From an uncultured Rhodospirillaceae bacterium (GTDB lineage: Bacteria > Pseudomonadota > Alphaproteobacteria > Reyranellales > Reyranellaceae), in NCBI GenBank assembly GCA_945952105.1, contig CAMFGZ010000013.1:1-64000 (forward strand): a stretch of DNA of 64,000 nucleotides. Reading direction: 5' to 3'. The position numbers and the translations under genes were made by a program. The number at the start of each line of letters is the position of its first letter. Positions within the stretch are counted from its first letter, which is position 1. The notes under the pieces are model-generated. The model was not told where the DNA came from. It ran no database searches and saw only the letters and a program-made list of their open reading frames with translations. Below are positions 1 to 9,893 of this stretch, in pieces.

Positions 1-51
1 TGCAGCTACATCCAAAACGCCGGATATGCTCACGTCAAAACGTGAAACGCT

Positions 52-357
52 CTAAGGGCGTGGTTTTACACTACGCGTATCCATCGTCTTGATCCTGGGC
101 TGCAACATTTTAAGTTTTGGCCGAGTGCGCTTCGGCTTTGGCGGATCCGGCTTTCGAAGTGCAGCTTTCCCCTCTGGGGTCGTCCTGTAAAGGGGCCGGC
201 CAGTCACCGGATGTGGAATCCGTTCAAGTAAGCCGCGCTCAATCAGTGCATCGAGAGTCGGATCACCTATACCCATAAAGCCACTCTCTCCGCGCGTGAC
301 GCCGTCGGAATCATCAGCTGTGTTGAGCGCCTTCCGCTCCTTCGCGGTGAGCATCAC
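52..357 (-). CDS. Small hypothetical protein with basic C-terminus
   Basis: This 101-residue protein matches no family I recognise. Residues about 25-70 read like a small winged-helix or MarR-like fold (ending in RPLYRTTPEGKAAL, typical of a beta-wing and final helix), so DNA binding is possible. The last 35 residues are rich in Lys, Arg and Pro. The gene follows another small gene on the same strand: the upstream TGA overlaps the GTG/ATG start pair at 352-357, so the two are probably translationally coupled. Either the GTG at 357 or the ATG at 354 could be the start. Base composition is less GC-rich than in the genes after 2 kb, which fits acquired DNA. Confidence 0.55.
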   Translation of the reverse strand: MMLTAKERKALNTADDSDGVTRGESGFMGIGDPTLDALIERGLLERIPHPVTGRPLYRTTPEGKAALRKPDPPKPKRTRPKLKMLQPRIKTMDTRSVKPRP

Positions 358-578
358 CTGACCCGCCGAATGACCGTCTCACTCTCGACGATCTCAAAAG
401 TGTTGTCGTCGATGAAGTTAACCGGCTCGCCAGTCGACAGCGCGAGGGCCTTGGTTGTCGGCGTCATTCTGTTAGCGGCTTCAAGCGCGCTGCTGTCACT
501 GAAGTTCTGCCACATAACGACGCTGTACTCGTTGCCGCCATCGTCACGACAGACAACACGGCCGATTTCCTTACGCAT
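354..578 (-). CDS. Small hypothetical protein, 74 aa
   Basis: This short protein of mixed composition has no recognisable motif, signal peptide or membrane segment. Its pattern (RVVCRDDGGNEYSVVMWQ, then FEIVESETVIRRVR) suggests a small beta-rich domain. It is the upstream partner of the gene at 52-357, and its stop codon overlaps that gene's start. A run of A, G and T bases just upstream of the ATG at 578 could serve for ribosome binding. No function can be assigned. It shares the lower GC content of the left 1.8 kb. Confidence 0.5.
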   Translation of the reverse strand: MRKEIGRVVCRDDGGNEYSVVMWQNFSDSSALEAANRMTPTTKALALSTGEPVNFIDDNTFEIVESETVIRRVR

Positions 579-688
579 GCATACCTCTTCACTGGTTCAG
601 CACACTGATCTTGGCACGCTGGCCTGTGGGCCACTGGTGGCTTAGGCGAATGTTAGAATGCTATGCTACCCGTAATAGGGGGATCGCA

Positions 689-1369
689 ATGGCAGGGAAA
701 ACTCACATATTCTTGGATAACGCCAACATCTTCGGCGGCGCCCAAAAGGTTGCGGGCGCAAAAGAGGGTGCACCTTGGCCTTGTGTGAGAGTGGACTACG
801 ACCACCTGTTTCGTCTGCTTAGACATGGAAAGTCCCGAGATGGCGTGTCAATGCTCGCCGGTTCCGTGCCGCCTGGCAACGACGCTCTTTGGGATTCAGC
901 CTACAATGCAGGCTTCGACACGACTCTGCTTCATCGAGTCAAGTCAGACAACGGTCGGTTGTTCGAGCAAGGCGTTGATGAGGCCATCCATTTGCGCATC
1001 GGGAATATTTTGCTTGATGAAGAAGTGCCGGGCACGATCGTGCTGGCCACTGGCGATGGCGCCCAAACGGATCAAGGATGCAGTTTCACTGATCAGGTAG
1101 TACGAGCTGCAAAGCGCAACTGGAAGATTGAAGTCTGGTCGTGGGAATCTAGCCTTGCGAAGCGGCTGCGAGATACACGCCTGAAGTATCCCAGCATAAA
1201 AATAATCAAGCTCGATGAATGGTATCACTCGATCGTTTTTCTCAAGGGCGGAACCTACGAGGTTAAAGGGCAGAGTTATTCCGTGGTTGCGCGCTCCGCC
1301 CGTTCGCTTGATCTGACGGAAGGTCAATTCACAGACGCGACCCTTCCCCTCGACAAGGCAAAAAAATAG
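689..1369 (+). CDS. NYN (PIN-like) domain protein, probable ribonuclease
   Basis: This 226-residue protein has the hallmarks of the NYN branch of PIN-fold nucleases: an N-terminal strand ending in FLDNANIFGG (Asp10, Asn13), a middle segment GVDEAIHLRIGNIL, and ATGDGAQTDQG (Asp123, Asp128), which together would form the metal site. NYN proteins are usually Mg-dependent RNases or toxin-like nucleases, so RNA cleavage is the likely activity, though its target is unknown. I place the start at 689 because AGGGGGA (677-683) sits five bases before that ATG. The longer frame adds 26 residues that do not fit the fold. The tail after about residue 170 is unassigned. No cognate antitoxin is evident beside it. 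Confidence 0.75.
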   Translation: MAGKTHIFLDNANIFGGAQKVAGAKEGAPWPCVRVDYDHLFRLLRHGKSRDGVSMLAGSVPPGNDALWDSAYNAGFDTTLLHRVKSDNGRLFEQGVDEAIHLRIGNILLDEEVPGTIVLATGDGAQTDQGCSFTDQVVRAAKRNWKIEVWSWESSLAKRLRDTRLKYPSIKIIKLDEWYHSIVFLKGGTYEVKGQSYSVVARSARSLDLTEGQFTDATLPLDKAKK

Positions 1370-1481
1370 CCCAATCCGCGAAGCGATCTACGGCGTCCGT
1401 TACAGTCGTCACACCTATCGAATCGCGCTTAACCCTAAGTCCGCCACGAAATCGGGCTGCCTAGGGTTTTACCACCCATTG

Positions 1482-1778
1482 TTATTGCTGACCGCTATCG
1501 CTCGCCTCGCGCTTAACGAAGCGCAATTGCTCGGCCTCAATCACGTGGTCCTTCATCCTTGGCAGTAGCAGGCCCGCGTCGCTCATCCGCCGGTCGATGA
1601 GCTTAGCAATGTCGCGCCAGAGACCGGGCGAAATGCGCGACTTCCCCTTGCACATCCTGTCGACGGAATCGGCTCGGATGCCGAGGGCGTGCGCAAGCTG
1701 GGCTTTCCACATTGGCCCGTCACCAAAAAGCGTCTTTCCGACGACCTCGAATAGATCAGGCAGGGGAAGCACTGTCAT
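1482..1778 (-). CDS. Small helix-turn-helix protein, 98 aa
   Basis: The central segment (about residues 24-65, WKAQLAHALGIRADSVDRM followed by CKGKSRIS) reads as a Cro/XRE-like helix-turn-helix, so this is probably a small DNA-binding regulator. The start at 1778 is chosen because GGAG lies six bases before it. Upstream start codons at 1790 and 1793 have no good ribosome binding site. A perfect 8-bp inverted repeat (1797-1818) lies just upstream and could be its own operator. The family is not named with confidence. The gene sits at the inner edge of the lower-GC left end. Confidence 0.6.
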   Translation of the reverse strand: MTVLPLPDLFEVVGKTLFGDGPMWKAQLAHALGIRADSVDRMCKGKSRISPGLWRDIAKLIDRRMSDAGLLLPRMKDHVIEAEQLRFVKREASDSGQQ

Positions 1779-1796
1779 AGCGGTCTCCATCACCGA

Positions 1797-1818
1797 GAGA
1801 CGGGACCATTCCCGTCTC
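1797..1818. promoter_or_regulatory. Inverted repeat upstream of HTH gene, possible operator
   Basis: Arms GAGACGGG (1797-1804) and CCCGTCTC (1811-1818) are perfectly complementary around a 6-base centre. The repeat lies about 20 bases upstream of the chosen start of the minus-strand HTH gene. An autoregulatory operator is the simplest reading. It could also be a transcript hairpin. No experimental support. Confidence 0.35.
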
Positions 1819-2000
1819 GAAGTCGAGAATATGACACATCAAGCGGCTGTTGGCACCGGATTCGGCAACGGACTGACTAGGACAGGGCAAATCCAGCCGA
1901 CGCCAGACCGGCCGGCCGACACTCCAGAGACCCAACAAAAAACTCACGGGGCACAGGCAGGCTGTAGCAGTATCCGCCCGCCCGCTTTAAAAGACCGGCC

Positions 2001-3614
2001 ATGTCCGCCTCGACCCAATACGTCCCCTCGCCCACGCCCGATCTGGCCCGCATCCAGCGCGCGTTGATCTCCGTCTCCGACAAGGAGGGCCTGGTCGAAC
2101 TGGGCAAGGCGCTGGCGGCGCACGGGGTGGAAATCCTCTCGACCGGCGGGTCGGCCAAGTCGCTGCGCGACGCCGGCCTCAAGGTGGTCGAGGTCAGCGA
2201 CCATACCGGCTTCCCCGAGATCATGGACGGGCGCGTGAAGACGCTGCAGCCCTCGATCCACGGCGGCATCCTCGCCCGCCGCACCGACGCCGGCCACCAG
2301 AAGGCGATGAGCGACCACAGGATCGCGGGCATCGATCTCGTCGTGGTGAACCTCTACCCGTTCGAGGCCACGGTCGCGCGCGGCGCCGACTTCCCGACCT
2401 GCGTCGAGAACATCGACATCGGCGGCCCGGCGCTGATCCGCGCCTCGGCCAAGAACCACGACTTCGTGACGATCGTGGTCGACCCCAAGGACTATGCCTC
2501 GGTGCTGCAGGAGCTCGACACCAACAAGGGCGCGACGACCCTGGCGCTGCGCCGCAAGCTCGCGGCCAAGGCCTATGCCCGCACGGCGTCCTACGATTCG
2601 GCGATCGCCAACTGGTTCGCGGCGCAGGAGGGCGAGACCTTCCCCGAACGGCTGACCCTGTCGGCTGAGCGCGTGCAGACGCTGCGCTATGGCGAGAACC
2701 CGCATCAGAAGGCCGCGTTCTACAGCGACGGCACCAAGCGACCGGGCGTCGCCACGGCGCGCATGATCCAGGGCAAGGAGCTGTCCTACAACAATATCGG
2801 CGACACCGAATCGGCCTACGAGTGCGTCGCGGAGTTCGCCGAGTCCGCCATCGTGGTGGTGAAGCACGCCAACCCGTGCGGCGTGGCGGTCGATGCCGAC
2901 CAGTTCACCGCCTACCAGAAGGCCTATGCCTGCGATCCGGTCTCGATCTTCGGCGGCATCGTCGCGGTCAACCGCACGCTCGAAGCCAAGGTTGCGGCCG
3001 AACTCGTGAAGCTGTTCCTCGAAGTGGTGATCGCGCCCGACGCGACGCCCGAGGCGCTGGCGATCCTCGCGACGAAGAAGAATGTGCGCGTGCTGCTGGC
3101 CGGCGCCCTGCCCGATCCGTCGACGGCGGGCATGACCTTGAAGAGCGTGGCCGGTGGCTATCTCTTCCAGACGCGCGACAACGGCCATCTCACCAAGGCC
3201 GACCTCAAGGTCGTGACCAAGCGCTCGCCGACGGCTAAGGAACTCGACGACCTCCTGTTCGCCTTCACCGTCTGCAAGCATGTGAAGTCGAACGCCATCG
3301 TCTATGCCAAGGACGGCGCCACGGTCGGCGTCGGCGCCGGCCAGATGAACCGCCGCGACAGCTCGCGCATCGCCGCCATCCGCGCCGCCGAATCGGGCGA
3401 GGCCGCGGGCCTCGAGGCGAGCCCGGCGATCGGCAGCGTCGTGGCCTCGGACGCCTTCTTCCCCTTCGCTGATGGCCTGCTGGCCGCCGCCGAGGCTGGT
3501 GCGACCGCGATCATCCAGCCGGGCGGCTCGATGCGCGACAAGGAAGTGATCGAAGCGGCCGACGAGAAGGGCCTCGCGATGGTCTTCACCGGAATGCGGC
3601 ACTTCCGGCACTGA
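2001..3614 (+). CDS. purH: Bifunctional AICAR formyltransferase / IMP cyclohydrolase
   Basis: PurH catalyses the last two steps of de novo purine synthesis: formylation of AICAR with 10-formyl-THF, then ring closure to IMP. At 537 residues it is full length. The N-terminal MGS-like cyclohydrolase domain begins at about residue 18 ([11 protein letters not shown]). The transformylase part contains YGENPHQKA (from residue 230) and the catalytic KHANPCG (about 287-293), and it ends with the typical FTGMRHFRH. The ATG at 2001 matches the usual start, although the ribosome binding site is weak. The gene converges on purT, another purine formyl-transfer enzyme, across a large inverted repeat. Cytosolic. 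Confidence 0.97.
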   Translation: MSASTQYVPSPTPDLARIQRALISVSDKEGLVELGKALAAHGVEILSTGGSAKSLRDAGLKVVEVSDHTGFPEIMDGRVKTLQPSIHGGILARRTDAGHQKAMSDHRIAGIDLVVVNLYPFEATVARGADFPTCVENIDIGGPALIRASAKNHDFVTIVVDPKDYASVLQELDTNKGATTLALRRKLAAKAYARTASYDSAIANWFAAQEGETFPERLTLSAERVQTLRYGENPHQKAAFYSDGTKRPGVATARMIQGKELSYNNIGDTESAYECVAEFAESAIVVVKHANPCGVAVDADQFTAYQKAYACDPVSIFGGIVAVNRTLEAKVAAELVKLFLEVVIAPDATPEALAILATKKNVRVLLAGALPDPSTAGMTLKSVAGGYLFQTRDNGHLTKADLKVVTKRSPTAKELDDLLFAFTVCKHVKSNAIVYAKDGATVGVGAGQMNRRDSSRIAAIRAAESGEAAGLEASPAIGSVVASDAFFPFADGLLAAAEAGATAIIQPGGSMRDKEVIEAADEKGLAMVFTGMRHFRH

Positions 3615-3624
3615 GCGTCTCAAT

Positions 3625-3699
3625 GGAGCGCGCCACTCCAGTGGCGCTCTTCTCAGGCTTTACTGACGACTCTTGAGCGCCACTGGAGTGGCGCGCTCC
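3625..3699. repeat. Perfect 25-bp inverted repeat between purH and purT
   Basis: Arms 3625-3649 and 3675-3699 are exact reverse complements of 25 bases with a 25-base spacer. Each arm also contains a smaller near-palindrome (GCCACT-CC-AGTGGC), so it could fold on its own. The element sits between two convergent genes, so it could act as a bidirectional transcript end. There is no T-run, and the nested symmetry resembles a mobile REP/MITE-type palindrome. Confidence 0.75.
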
Positions 3700-3704
3700 G
3701 ATGA

Positions 3705-4895
3705 CTACCCAACCTTGATCTGCTTCGCTGACACCATCGCCTTGCGGCGGGCCTCCTTGACGGTGCGGGCGGTTGCCAGCGCGACGGCCATGCGGCGGTG
3801 GCCCTTCACTTCGGGCTTGCCGAAGATGCGGACCGACGTGCCCGGCTGAGCCAGCGCCTTGGCGACGCCGGTGTAGGTCGGGTCCTTGAGGTTGCCGTCG
3901 CCGAGGACGGGCACCGAGGCGCCCGGCTGACAGGTGATCGCGGGGATCGGCAGGCCGAGGATGGCGCGCACGTGCAGCTCCATCTCGCTCATGTTCTGCG
4001 AGACCATCGTCACCATGCCGGTATCGTGCGGGCGCGGCGACAGTTCGGAGAACCAGACCTTGTCGCCCTTCACGAACATCTCCACGCCGAACAGGCCGCG
4101 CCCCTTGGCGCCGCACAGCTCGTTCACGACCTTCTTCGCGATGTCGCGCGCCTTGCGCAGCGCGGTCTTCGACATGGCGTGCGGCTGCCAACTCTCGCGA
4201 TAGTCGCCGTCGACCTGGATGTGGCCGATCGGCTCGCAGAAGCCGAAGCCGCCGTCGTGGCGCACGGTGAGGAGGGTGATCTCGTAGTCGAAGTCGATGG
4301 CGCCCTCGACGATGACGAGACCCGTGCTGGCGCGCGTGCCCTCCATCGCGGTCTTCCAGCTCTTCGCGACGTCGGCCGGCTTGCGCGCGACGCTCTGGCC
4401 GTGGCCGGAGGACGACATGGTGGGCTTGATGAAACAGGGAAAGCCCACCGCCTCGGCACCCACTTTCAGCTCTTCGAGGCTGGCGGCAAAGCGATAGGGT
4501 GACGTCGGCAACTTGAGTTTCTCTGCGGCGAGCTTGCGGATGCCGCGGCGGTCCATGGTGAGCTGCGCGGCGCGCGCCGTCGGAATGACCGTCCAGCCTT
4601 CCTTCTCCAGCTCGACCAAGGTGTCGGTGGCGATGGCCTCGATCTCGGGCACGATGAAGTCGGGCTGCACCGTCTCGACGACATGGCGCATCGCCCCGCC
4701 GTCGCGCATGTCGAAGACATAGGCGCTGTTGGCGACCAGCATGGCCGGCGCATCGGCGTAGCGGTCGCAGGCGATGACTTCGATGCCGAAGCGCATCGCT
4801 TCGATGACGACTTCCTTGCCGAGTTCGCCGGAGCCCAGCATCATCAGCTTGATGGACGACCGCTTGAGCGGCGTGCCGAATTTCTTGTTCTTCAT
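3705..4895 (-). CDS. purT: Formate-dependent phosphoribosylglycinamide formyltransferase
   Basis: PurT makes formyl-GAR from GAR, formate and ATP, the THF-independent route for the third step of purine synthesis. At 396 residues it has the expected size. The N-terminal nucleotide-binding segment shows [12 protein letters not shown] (about residues 19-30), followed by an ATP-grasp core with [15 protein letters not shown] and the substrate segment [16 protein letters not shown]. The start at 4895 gives the typical N-terminus just before that motif, although its ribosome binding site is poor. It converges on purH and is separated from the RND permease gene by 36 bases. Confidence 0.95.
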   Translation of the reverse strand: MKNKKFGTPLKRSSIKLMMLGSGELGKEVVIEAMRFGIEVIACDRYADAPAMLVANSAYVFDMRDGGAMRHVVETVQPDFIVPEIEAIATDTLVELEKEGWTVIPTARAAQLTMDRRGIRKLAAEKLKLPTSPYRFAASLEELKVGAEAVGFPCFIKPTMSSSGHGQSVARKPADVAKSWKTAMEGTRASTGLVIVEGAIDFDYEITLLTVRHDGGFGFCEPIGHIQVDGDYRESWQPHAMSKTALRKARDIAKKVVNELCGAKGRGLFGVEMFVKGDKVWFSELSPRPHDTGMVTMVSQNMSEMELHVRAILGLPIPAITCQPGASVPVLGDGNLKDPTYTGVAKALAQPGTSVRIFGKPEVKGHRRMAVALATARTVKEARRKAMVSAKQIKVG

Positions 4896-4931
4896 CCGGC
4901 GATGATAGCAGGCCGCCGGATGATTCGCCCG

Positions 4932-7900
4932 CTAGTGCGCGGCCGGCTGCGCCGGGTTTTCCCCATCCGGCTTCGCCTCCGCCTTTCGACCACGGGTCAG
5001 CAGGCGGAAGAACAGCGGCACGAACAGGATGGCGATGAAGGTCGCGGCCAGCATGCCGCCGATCACGCCGGTGCCGATCGAATGGCGGCTGGCCGAGCCT
5101 GCGCCGCTGCTGATCGCGAGCGGCAACACACCCAGGATGAAGGCGAGCGAAGTCATCACGATCGGCCGGAAGCGCAGCTTCGCGGCTTCCATCGCCGCGT
5201 CGTAGGCCGAGAGGCCCTGCTGGTAGCGCTGGGAGGCGAACTCGACGATCAGGATGGCATTCTTGGCGGCGAGGCCGATCAGCGTGATCAGGCCGATCTG
5301 GAAATAGACGTCGTTCTCCAGGCCACGGATCCACACCGCCAGCAGCGCGCCGAACACCGCGAAGGGCACGGCGGTGATGACGGCGAGCGGCAGCGACCAG
5401 CGCTCGTACTGCGCGGCCAGGATCAGGAACACCATTACGATGCCGAACACGAAGCCGAGGCTGCCCGAGCCCTGGGTCGCCAGCTCCTGGTAGGCCGAGC
5501 CGGTCCAGCCGATCGTGTAGTCGCTCGGCAGCGTCTCGGCGACGACCTGCTGCATGGCCGCGATCGCCTGGCCCGAGGAATAGCCCGGCGCCGGCCCGCC
5601 CAGGATCTTGGCGGCGGGGAAGATGTTGAAGCGGTCGACCGTGTCGGGACCGACGATGCGCGTCACCGTCACCAGCTCGTTGAGCGGCACCATCACGTTC
5701 TTGTCGGACTTCACGAAGACCTGGCGCAGGTCGTCCGGCTTCTCGCGGAAGTCGGATTCCGACGACAGGCTGACGCGATAGGTGCGGCCGAACAGGGTGA
5801 AGTCGTTGACGTAGAGGCTGCCGAACGAACTCTGCATCGTGTCGAAGATCGAGTTGATCGGGATGCCGAGCGCCTTGGCCTTGTCGCGATCGACGTCGAT
5901 CCGGTACTGCGGCACGCTCGTGGAGAAGGTGGTGGAGACGCCGGCCAGCTCGGGATGCCTGGCGGCCGCCGCCACGACCTTGTTCGCGGCTTCCGCGAGG
6001 CTCGCCAACGAACCGCCGGACCGGTCCTGCAGGTAGAATTCGAAGCCGCCGGTCGTGCTCATGCCCTGGATGGGCGGCGGGTTGAAGCCGATCACCACGC
6101 CGTCGCGAAAGTTGGCGTTCAGCCCCGCGAGCGACGGGGCGAGGTTGCGGGCGTCGTCCTTGGCCTCCTTGCGCTCGGACCAGTCCTTCAACGTGACGAA
6201 GGAGATGCCCGAATTGGTCTTCTGTGCGCCCGACAGCAGGTCGAAGCCCGAGAAGGTGACGATGTTGGCGACCGCCGGGTTCTTGCCCAGCTCCTCGGTG
6301 GCCTTGGCCGTCACCTCGCGTGTGCGCGTCAGCGAGGCCGCGGGCGGCAGTGCCGTCACCAGGAAGACGTAGCCCTGGTCCTCGTTGGGCACGAGGCCGC
6401 CCGGCACCTTCTGGAACAAGAAGACGGTCGCGCCGATGACGACGGCGAGACCGGCCAGGCCGATCACGGTGCTTTTCAGCAGGAACGACACGCCGCCGGT
6501 GTAGCGCTTGGTGATCCAGTCGAAGCCCTTGTTGAATCCCGCAAAGAACCGCCCCGGCTTCTCGTGACCGGGCTTCAGGATCAGCGCGGCCAGCGCAGGC
6601 GTGAGCGTCAGCGCGACGATGCCCGAGATCACTACGGAGACGGCGATGGTCACCGCGAACTGCCGGTAGAGCTCGCCTGCCAGACCGCCCAGGAAGGAGA
6701 CCGGGATGAACACCGCGCACAGGACCAGCACGATGGCGATGACCGGTCCGGTCACCTCCTGCATGGCCTGGATCGCCGCCTCACGCGGGCTCTTGCCCTC
6801 GGTCGACATGATGCGCTCGACGTTCTCCAGCACCACGATCGCATCGTCGACCACGATGCCGATCGCCAGCACCAGTCCGAAGAGCGTGAGCAGGTTGATG
6901 GAGAAGCCGAGCAGATACATGCCGGCGAAAGTGCCGATGATCGACACCGGGATCGCGATGACCGGAATGATCATCGCGCGCACGCTCTGCAGGAACAGGA
7001 AGACGACCAGCACCACGAGGATGATCGCCTCGATGAAGGTGATGACCACCTCCTCGATCGACACCTCGACGAAGCGCGTGGTGTTGAACGGCACGTCGTA
7101 GCGCAGCCCCTCGGGAAAGCGCTTCGAGATCCGCTGCATCGTCTCGTTGACCGACTTCGCCACTTCCAGCGCGTTGGCCCCGGGCTGCAGGTAGACACCG
7201 ATCGGCACCGCGGGTGCGCCGTTGAAGATCGCGGAGAAGCCGTAGGTCAGTGCCCCCAGCTCGACGCGTGCGACATCCTTGAGGCGCAACGCGCCGCCGA
7301 TCTCGTCTGAGCGGATGATGATGTTCTCGAACTGGGTGGGATCGACCAGCCGCGCCGGCGTCGTCACCGAATAGGTGAAGACCTGCGGGTTCTTCATCGG
7401 CTCCTCGCCGAAGCGGCCGGCGGCGAACTGCGAGTTCTGCTCACGCACCACCTGCGCGACATCGCCCGGCGTCAGATTGTATTGCGCGAGCTTGTCGGGC
7501 CGCAGCCAGATGCGCATCGAGTAGTCCGACGCGCCGAACAGCGCGGCATCGCCGACGCCCGGCAGGCGGCGCAATTCGTCGATCACGTTCACCAGCGCGT
7601 AGTTGCTGATGAACACCGTGTCGTAGCGCCGGTCGGGCGACGACATGGTCATCACCATCAGGATCGACGTCGAGCGCTTCTGCACCACGACGCCCTGCCG
7701 CGACACCTCGGCCGGCAGCAGCGGCAGCGCGCGTTGCACGCGATTGTTCACGTTGATCGCGTTCTGGTCGGGATTGGTGCCGATCTCGAAGCTGATCGTG
7801 AGACTCATCGTGCCCGAGCCGGTCGAAGTCGAGCGCATGTAGATCATGCGTTCGACGCCGTTGATCTGCTGCTCGAGCGGCGCCGCCACCGTCGAGGCGA

Positions 7901-8072
7901 TGGTCTCGGCCGTGGCGCCCGGATAGCTCGCCGTCACCACCACGTCGGGCGGCACGATCTGAGGATATTGCGAGATCGGCAGCGCGCGCATGGCCACGAG
8001 ACCGGCGAGCACGATGACGATCGACAGGACGCTGGCGAAGACCGGCCTGTCGATGAAGAACTTCGAAATCAC
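4932..8072 (-). CDS. RND efflux permease, HAE1 (AcrB-like) family
   Basis: This 1046-residue inner-membrane proton/drug antiporter should have twelve membrane helices and two large periplasmic loops. It starts with the family N-terminus ([17 protein letters not shown]), has the proton-relay aspartates in [10 protein letters not shown] (about 407-408) and the partner lysine in [12 protein letters not shown] near 930-945, so it should be active. Its start overlaps the stop of the adaptor gene (ATGA at 8069-8072), and the two form one operon. No outer-membrane TolC-type gene is nearby, so a shared channel is presumed. The substrate range cannot be read from sequence. Confidence 0.95.
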   Translation of the reverse strand: MISKFFIDRPVFASVLSIVIVLAGLVAMRALPISQYPQIVPPDVVVTASYPGATAETIASTVAAPLEQQINGVERMIYMRSTSTGSGTMSLTISFEIGTNPDQNAINVNNRVQRALPLLPAEVSRQGVVVQKRSTSILMVMTMSSPDRRYDTVFISNYALVNVIDELRRLPGVGDAALFGASDYSMRIWLRPDKLAQYNLTPGDVAQVVREQNSQFAAGRFGEEPMKNPQVFTYSVTTPARLVDPTQFENIIIRSDEIGGALRLKDVARVELGALTYGFSAIFNGAPAVPIGVYLQPGANALEVAKSVNETMQRISKRFPEGLRYDVPFNTTRFVEVSIEEVVITFIEAIILVVLVVFLFLQSVRAMIIPVIAIPVSIIGTFAGMYLLGFSINLLTLFGLVLAIGIVVDDAIVVLENVERIMSTEGKSPREAAIQAMQEVTGPVIAIVLVLCAVFIPVSFLGGLAGELYRQFAVTIAVSVVISGIVALTLTPALAALILKPGHEKPGRFFAGFNKGFDWITKRYTGGVSFLLKSTVIGLAGLAVVIGATVFLFQKVPGGLVPNEDQGYVFLVTALPPAASLTRTREVTAKATEELGKNPAVANIVTFSGFDLLSGAQKTNSGISFVTLKDWSERKEAKDDARNLAPSLAGLNANFRDGVVIGFNPPPIQGMSTTGGFEFYLQDRSGGSLASLAEAANKVVAAAARHPELAGVSTTFSTSVPQYRIDVDRDKAKALGIPINSIFDTMQSSFGSLYVNDFTLFGRTYRVSLSSESDFREKPDDLRQVFVKSDKNVMVPLNELVTVTRIVGPDTVDRFNIFPAAKILGGPAPGYSSGQAIAAMQQVVAETLPSDYTIGWTGSAYQELATQGSGSLGFVFGIVMVFLILAAQYERWSLPLAVITAVPFAVFGALLAVWIRGLENDVYFQIGLITLIGLAAKNAILIVEFASQRYQQGLSAYDAAMEAAKLRFRPIVMTSLAFILGVLPLAISSGAGSASRHSIGTGVIGGMLAATFIAILFVPLFFRLLTRGRKAEAKPDGENPAQPAAH

Positions 8073-9337
8073 GGTCTGGTCCCGCCTCCGGCGGGTGCCG
8101 GAGCGGCTGGCGGCGCCGCCGGCGAAGCGTTCGCAGGCGGTGCGCCCTGGGGAGCCGAAGCAGGTGTCGCGGCAGCGGGAGCCGGCGGCGCAGCCACGGG
8201 CTTCACCTTGGCGCCGGGGCGCACACGGATGACGCCGTCGACGACGACGCGTTCACCGGCCTGGAGGCCGCTCTTCACGATCCAGCCCTTTTCGACCTCG
8301 CGGTCGAGCTGAACGGGACGGGCCTGCGCCACATCGTTGGCGTCGAGAACCCAGACGGCCGCGCCCTGCGGCCCCTGCACGATCGCCGCCTTCGGGACCA
8401 GCACCGCGTTCGGCATGGTGACGCCGACGATCTCGACCCGCACGAACTGGCCGGGCAACAGGCCGCGATTGGCATTGGGGAAGACGGCACGGATCTGCAC
8501 GGTGCCGGTGCGCGGATCGACGATGCTGGAGCTGATGTCGACCTTGCCGTCGTAGGGATAGACGTCGCCGTTGCCGAAGCGCAGCTTGACCGTGACGTCC
8601 TCTTCCTTGAGCGGCCTGGCGCGCTTCTGGTTGATCTCGGTAAGCTCGCGCAGCTCGCTGTCGGTGGTGGTGAAATAGACATAGGCCGGATCGAGCTGGG
8701 TGATCCGGGTCAGCACGGTCTGCTGAGGCTGGACCAGCGTGCCCTCGGGCGGCGATGCCTCGATGCTGGTGAGACCCGATATCGGTGCCTTGATCACCGT
8801 GTATTCGAGATTGAGCTCCGCGGTCTGCACGTCGGCCTTCGCCGAGGCCAGCGCCGCCATCGATTGCTCCCGGGCAGCCGTCGCATCTTCCAGGGCCTTC
8901 TGCGTCGAGACTTGCCGGGCAGCCAATCCCTCGACCCTGGTGAAGTTCTCGGCCGCCTGCGTGACGGTCGCCTGGGCCTGCGCCATCTGCGCCTTGGCCC
9001 GGGCCAGCGCGGCCTCGTAACTGCGTGGATCGATCCGGAAGAGAACGTCGCCCGCCTTCACCGCCTCGCCATCGGTGAATTCGCGCTTGAGCAGGAAGCC
9101 GCCGACCTGGGAGCGGATTTCGACAATGCGGAAGCCGATGACCCTGCCGGCATAGAGAAGCGGCAGCGGCACATCGGCCGAGACGAGCGTCGCGACGCCG
9201 ACCTCCGCGGGCGGTGGCGCCGCGGCCACCGGCGCCTTGGGGGCGCGCATGGTGAACCAGTAGAGGACGCCAGCCGCCACCGCGATCAGCACGAGCGCGA
9301 TGAGCGTTAACCGGACGGGAGACGGCCTGGCCGCCAT
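8069..9337 (-). CDS. RND efflux periplasmic adaptor (AcrA-like)
   Basis: This 422-residue membrane-fusion protein links the RND permease to an outer-membrane channel. It has an N-terminal membrane anchor ([19 protein letters not shown], about residues 10-28), a split lipoyl/barrel-sandwich region ([19 protein letters not shown] and VIKAPISGL), an alpha-helical hairpin between them, and a beta-barrel domain. The last 45 residues are an Ala/Pro-rich low-complexity tail. The gene leads the two-gene efflux operon and overlaps the permease by 4 bases. No local regulator is evident within 500 bases upstream. Confidence 0.93.
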   Translation of the reverse strand: MAARPSPVRLTLIALVLIAVAAGVLYWFTMRAPKAPVAAAPPPAEVGVATLVSADVPLPLLYAGRVIGFRIVEIRSQVGGFLLKREFTDGEAVKAGDVLFRIDPRSYEAALARAKAQMAQAQATVTQAAENFTRVEGLAARQVSTQKALEDATAAREQSMAALASAKADVQTAELNLEYTVIKAPISGLTSIEASPPEGTLVQPQQTVLTRITQLDPAYVYFTTTDSELRELTEINQKRARPLKEEDVTVKLRFGNGDVYPYDGKVDISSSIVDPRTGTVQIRAVFPNANRGLLPGQFVRVEIVGVTMPNAVLVPKAAIVQGPQGAAVWVLDANDVAQARPVQLDREVEKGWIVKSGLQAGERVVVDGVIRVRPGAKVKPVAAPPAPAAATPASAPQGAPPANASPAAPPAAPAPAGGGTRP

Positions 9338-9893
9338 CAGTCCGTACCGCCCGCGGCGCCGGCGACGAAGCCAGGCGGCACGACGGAAATCTCGGGCGGC
9401 AGCCGGTCGATCGTGGTGGAGTGACCGCGAACATCATCGTTGGCGCGAGCGTGCGGCGCGACGCGCAGGCAGCCCCCACCCTTTTCCACATTCAGGCCCC
9501 TCCCCCTCTCGACACCTTCCATGGCGACTGCGACCTCGCGAGGGAGAAAACCCAGACTGACGTTGCCCGGTTCGAACGTACGCGACCCCGCCGAACGGCC
9601 TGCGCCCAGCGTGATACTTGAGTCCGAAAACCGATGGACGCGGACGCCCATGGTGGAACGATCCGTCCACCAAATCGTTCCATGGCTCGACATCGCCGAT
9701 CGTCCCACGCTCCGCGCGATCGACGGCCTTACAGCCGCTGCGGTTCAGCTCACGACTGCCGTCTTCGCGATGAAGACAAGGGCGGGCCCAATGCCGCAAA
9801 AGAGGAGATCCCTCGCTGCGCCCGGGCTGCCGAGCGGGTTTGGTCATGCACCCGGTGCCATCGCGAGCTCGAAGAGCGAGCTATATCCGGTCG
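9338..9893. other. 556-base intergenic stretch, no gene recognised
   Basis: Between the efflux adaptor and the aminotransferase, open frames occur on both strands, but none shows protein-like composition, a good start or a family motif. The one recognisable element is TCCCTCGCTGCGCCCGGG (9809-9826), an 18-base exact match to an arm of the inverted repeat between ligD and ku (41000-41017). It is probably a solitary half of that dispersed repeat. The upstream control region of the efflux operon should lie near 9340-9500. Confidence 0.4.

Noticed and set aside
1431..1468. AACCCTA/TAGGGTT inverted repeat after the NYN gene, followed by TTTT
   Set aside because: Only 7 bp with a 24-base loop; too weak to call a terminator.
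1944..3623. A 559-codon minus-strand frame opposite purH
   Set aside because: Shadow of purH; no motif and biased composition.
3586..6720. A 1044-codon open frame on the minus strand
   Set aside because: It runs across purT and most of the RND permease in another frame, with Arg/Gly/Ala-rich composition typical of high-GC shadow frames.
4683..7310. An 875-codon open frame on the plus strand
   Set aside because: Antisense to purT and the RND permease; rich in Arg, His and Asp without any family motif.
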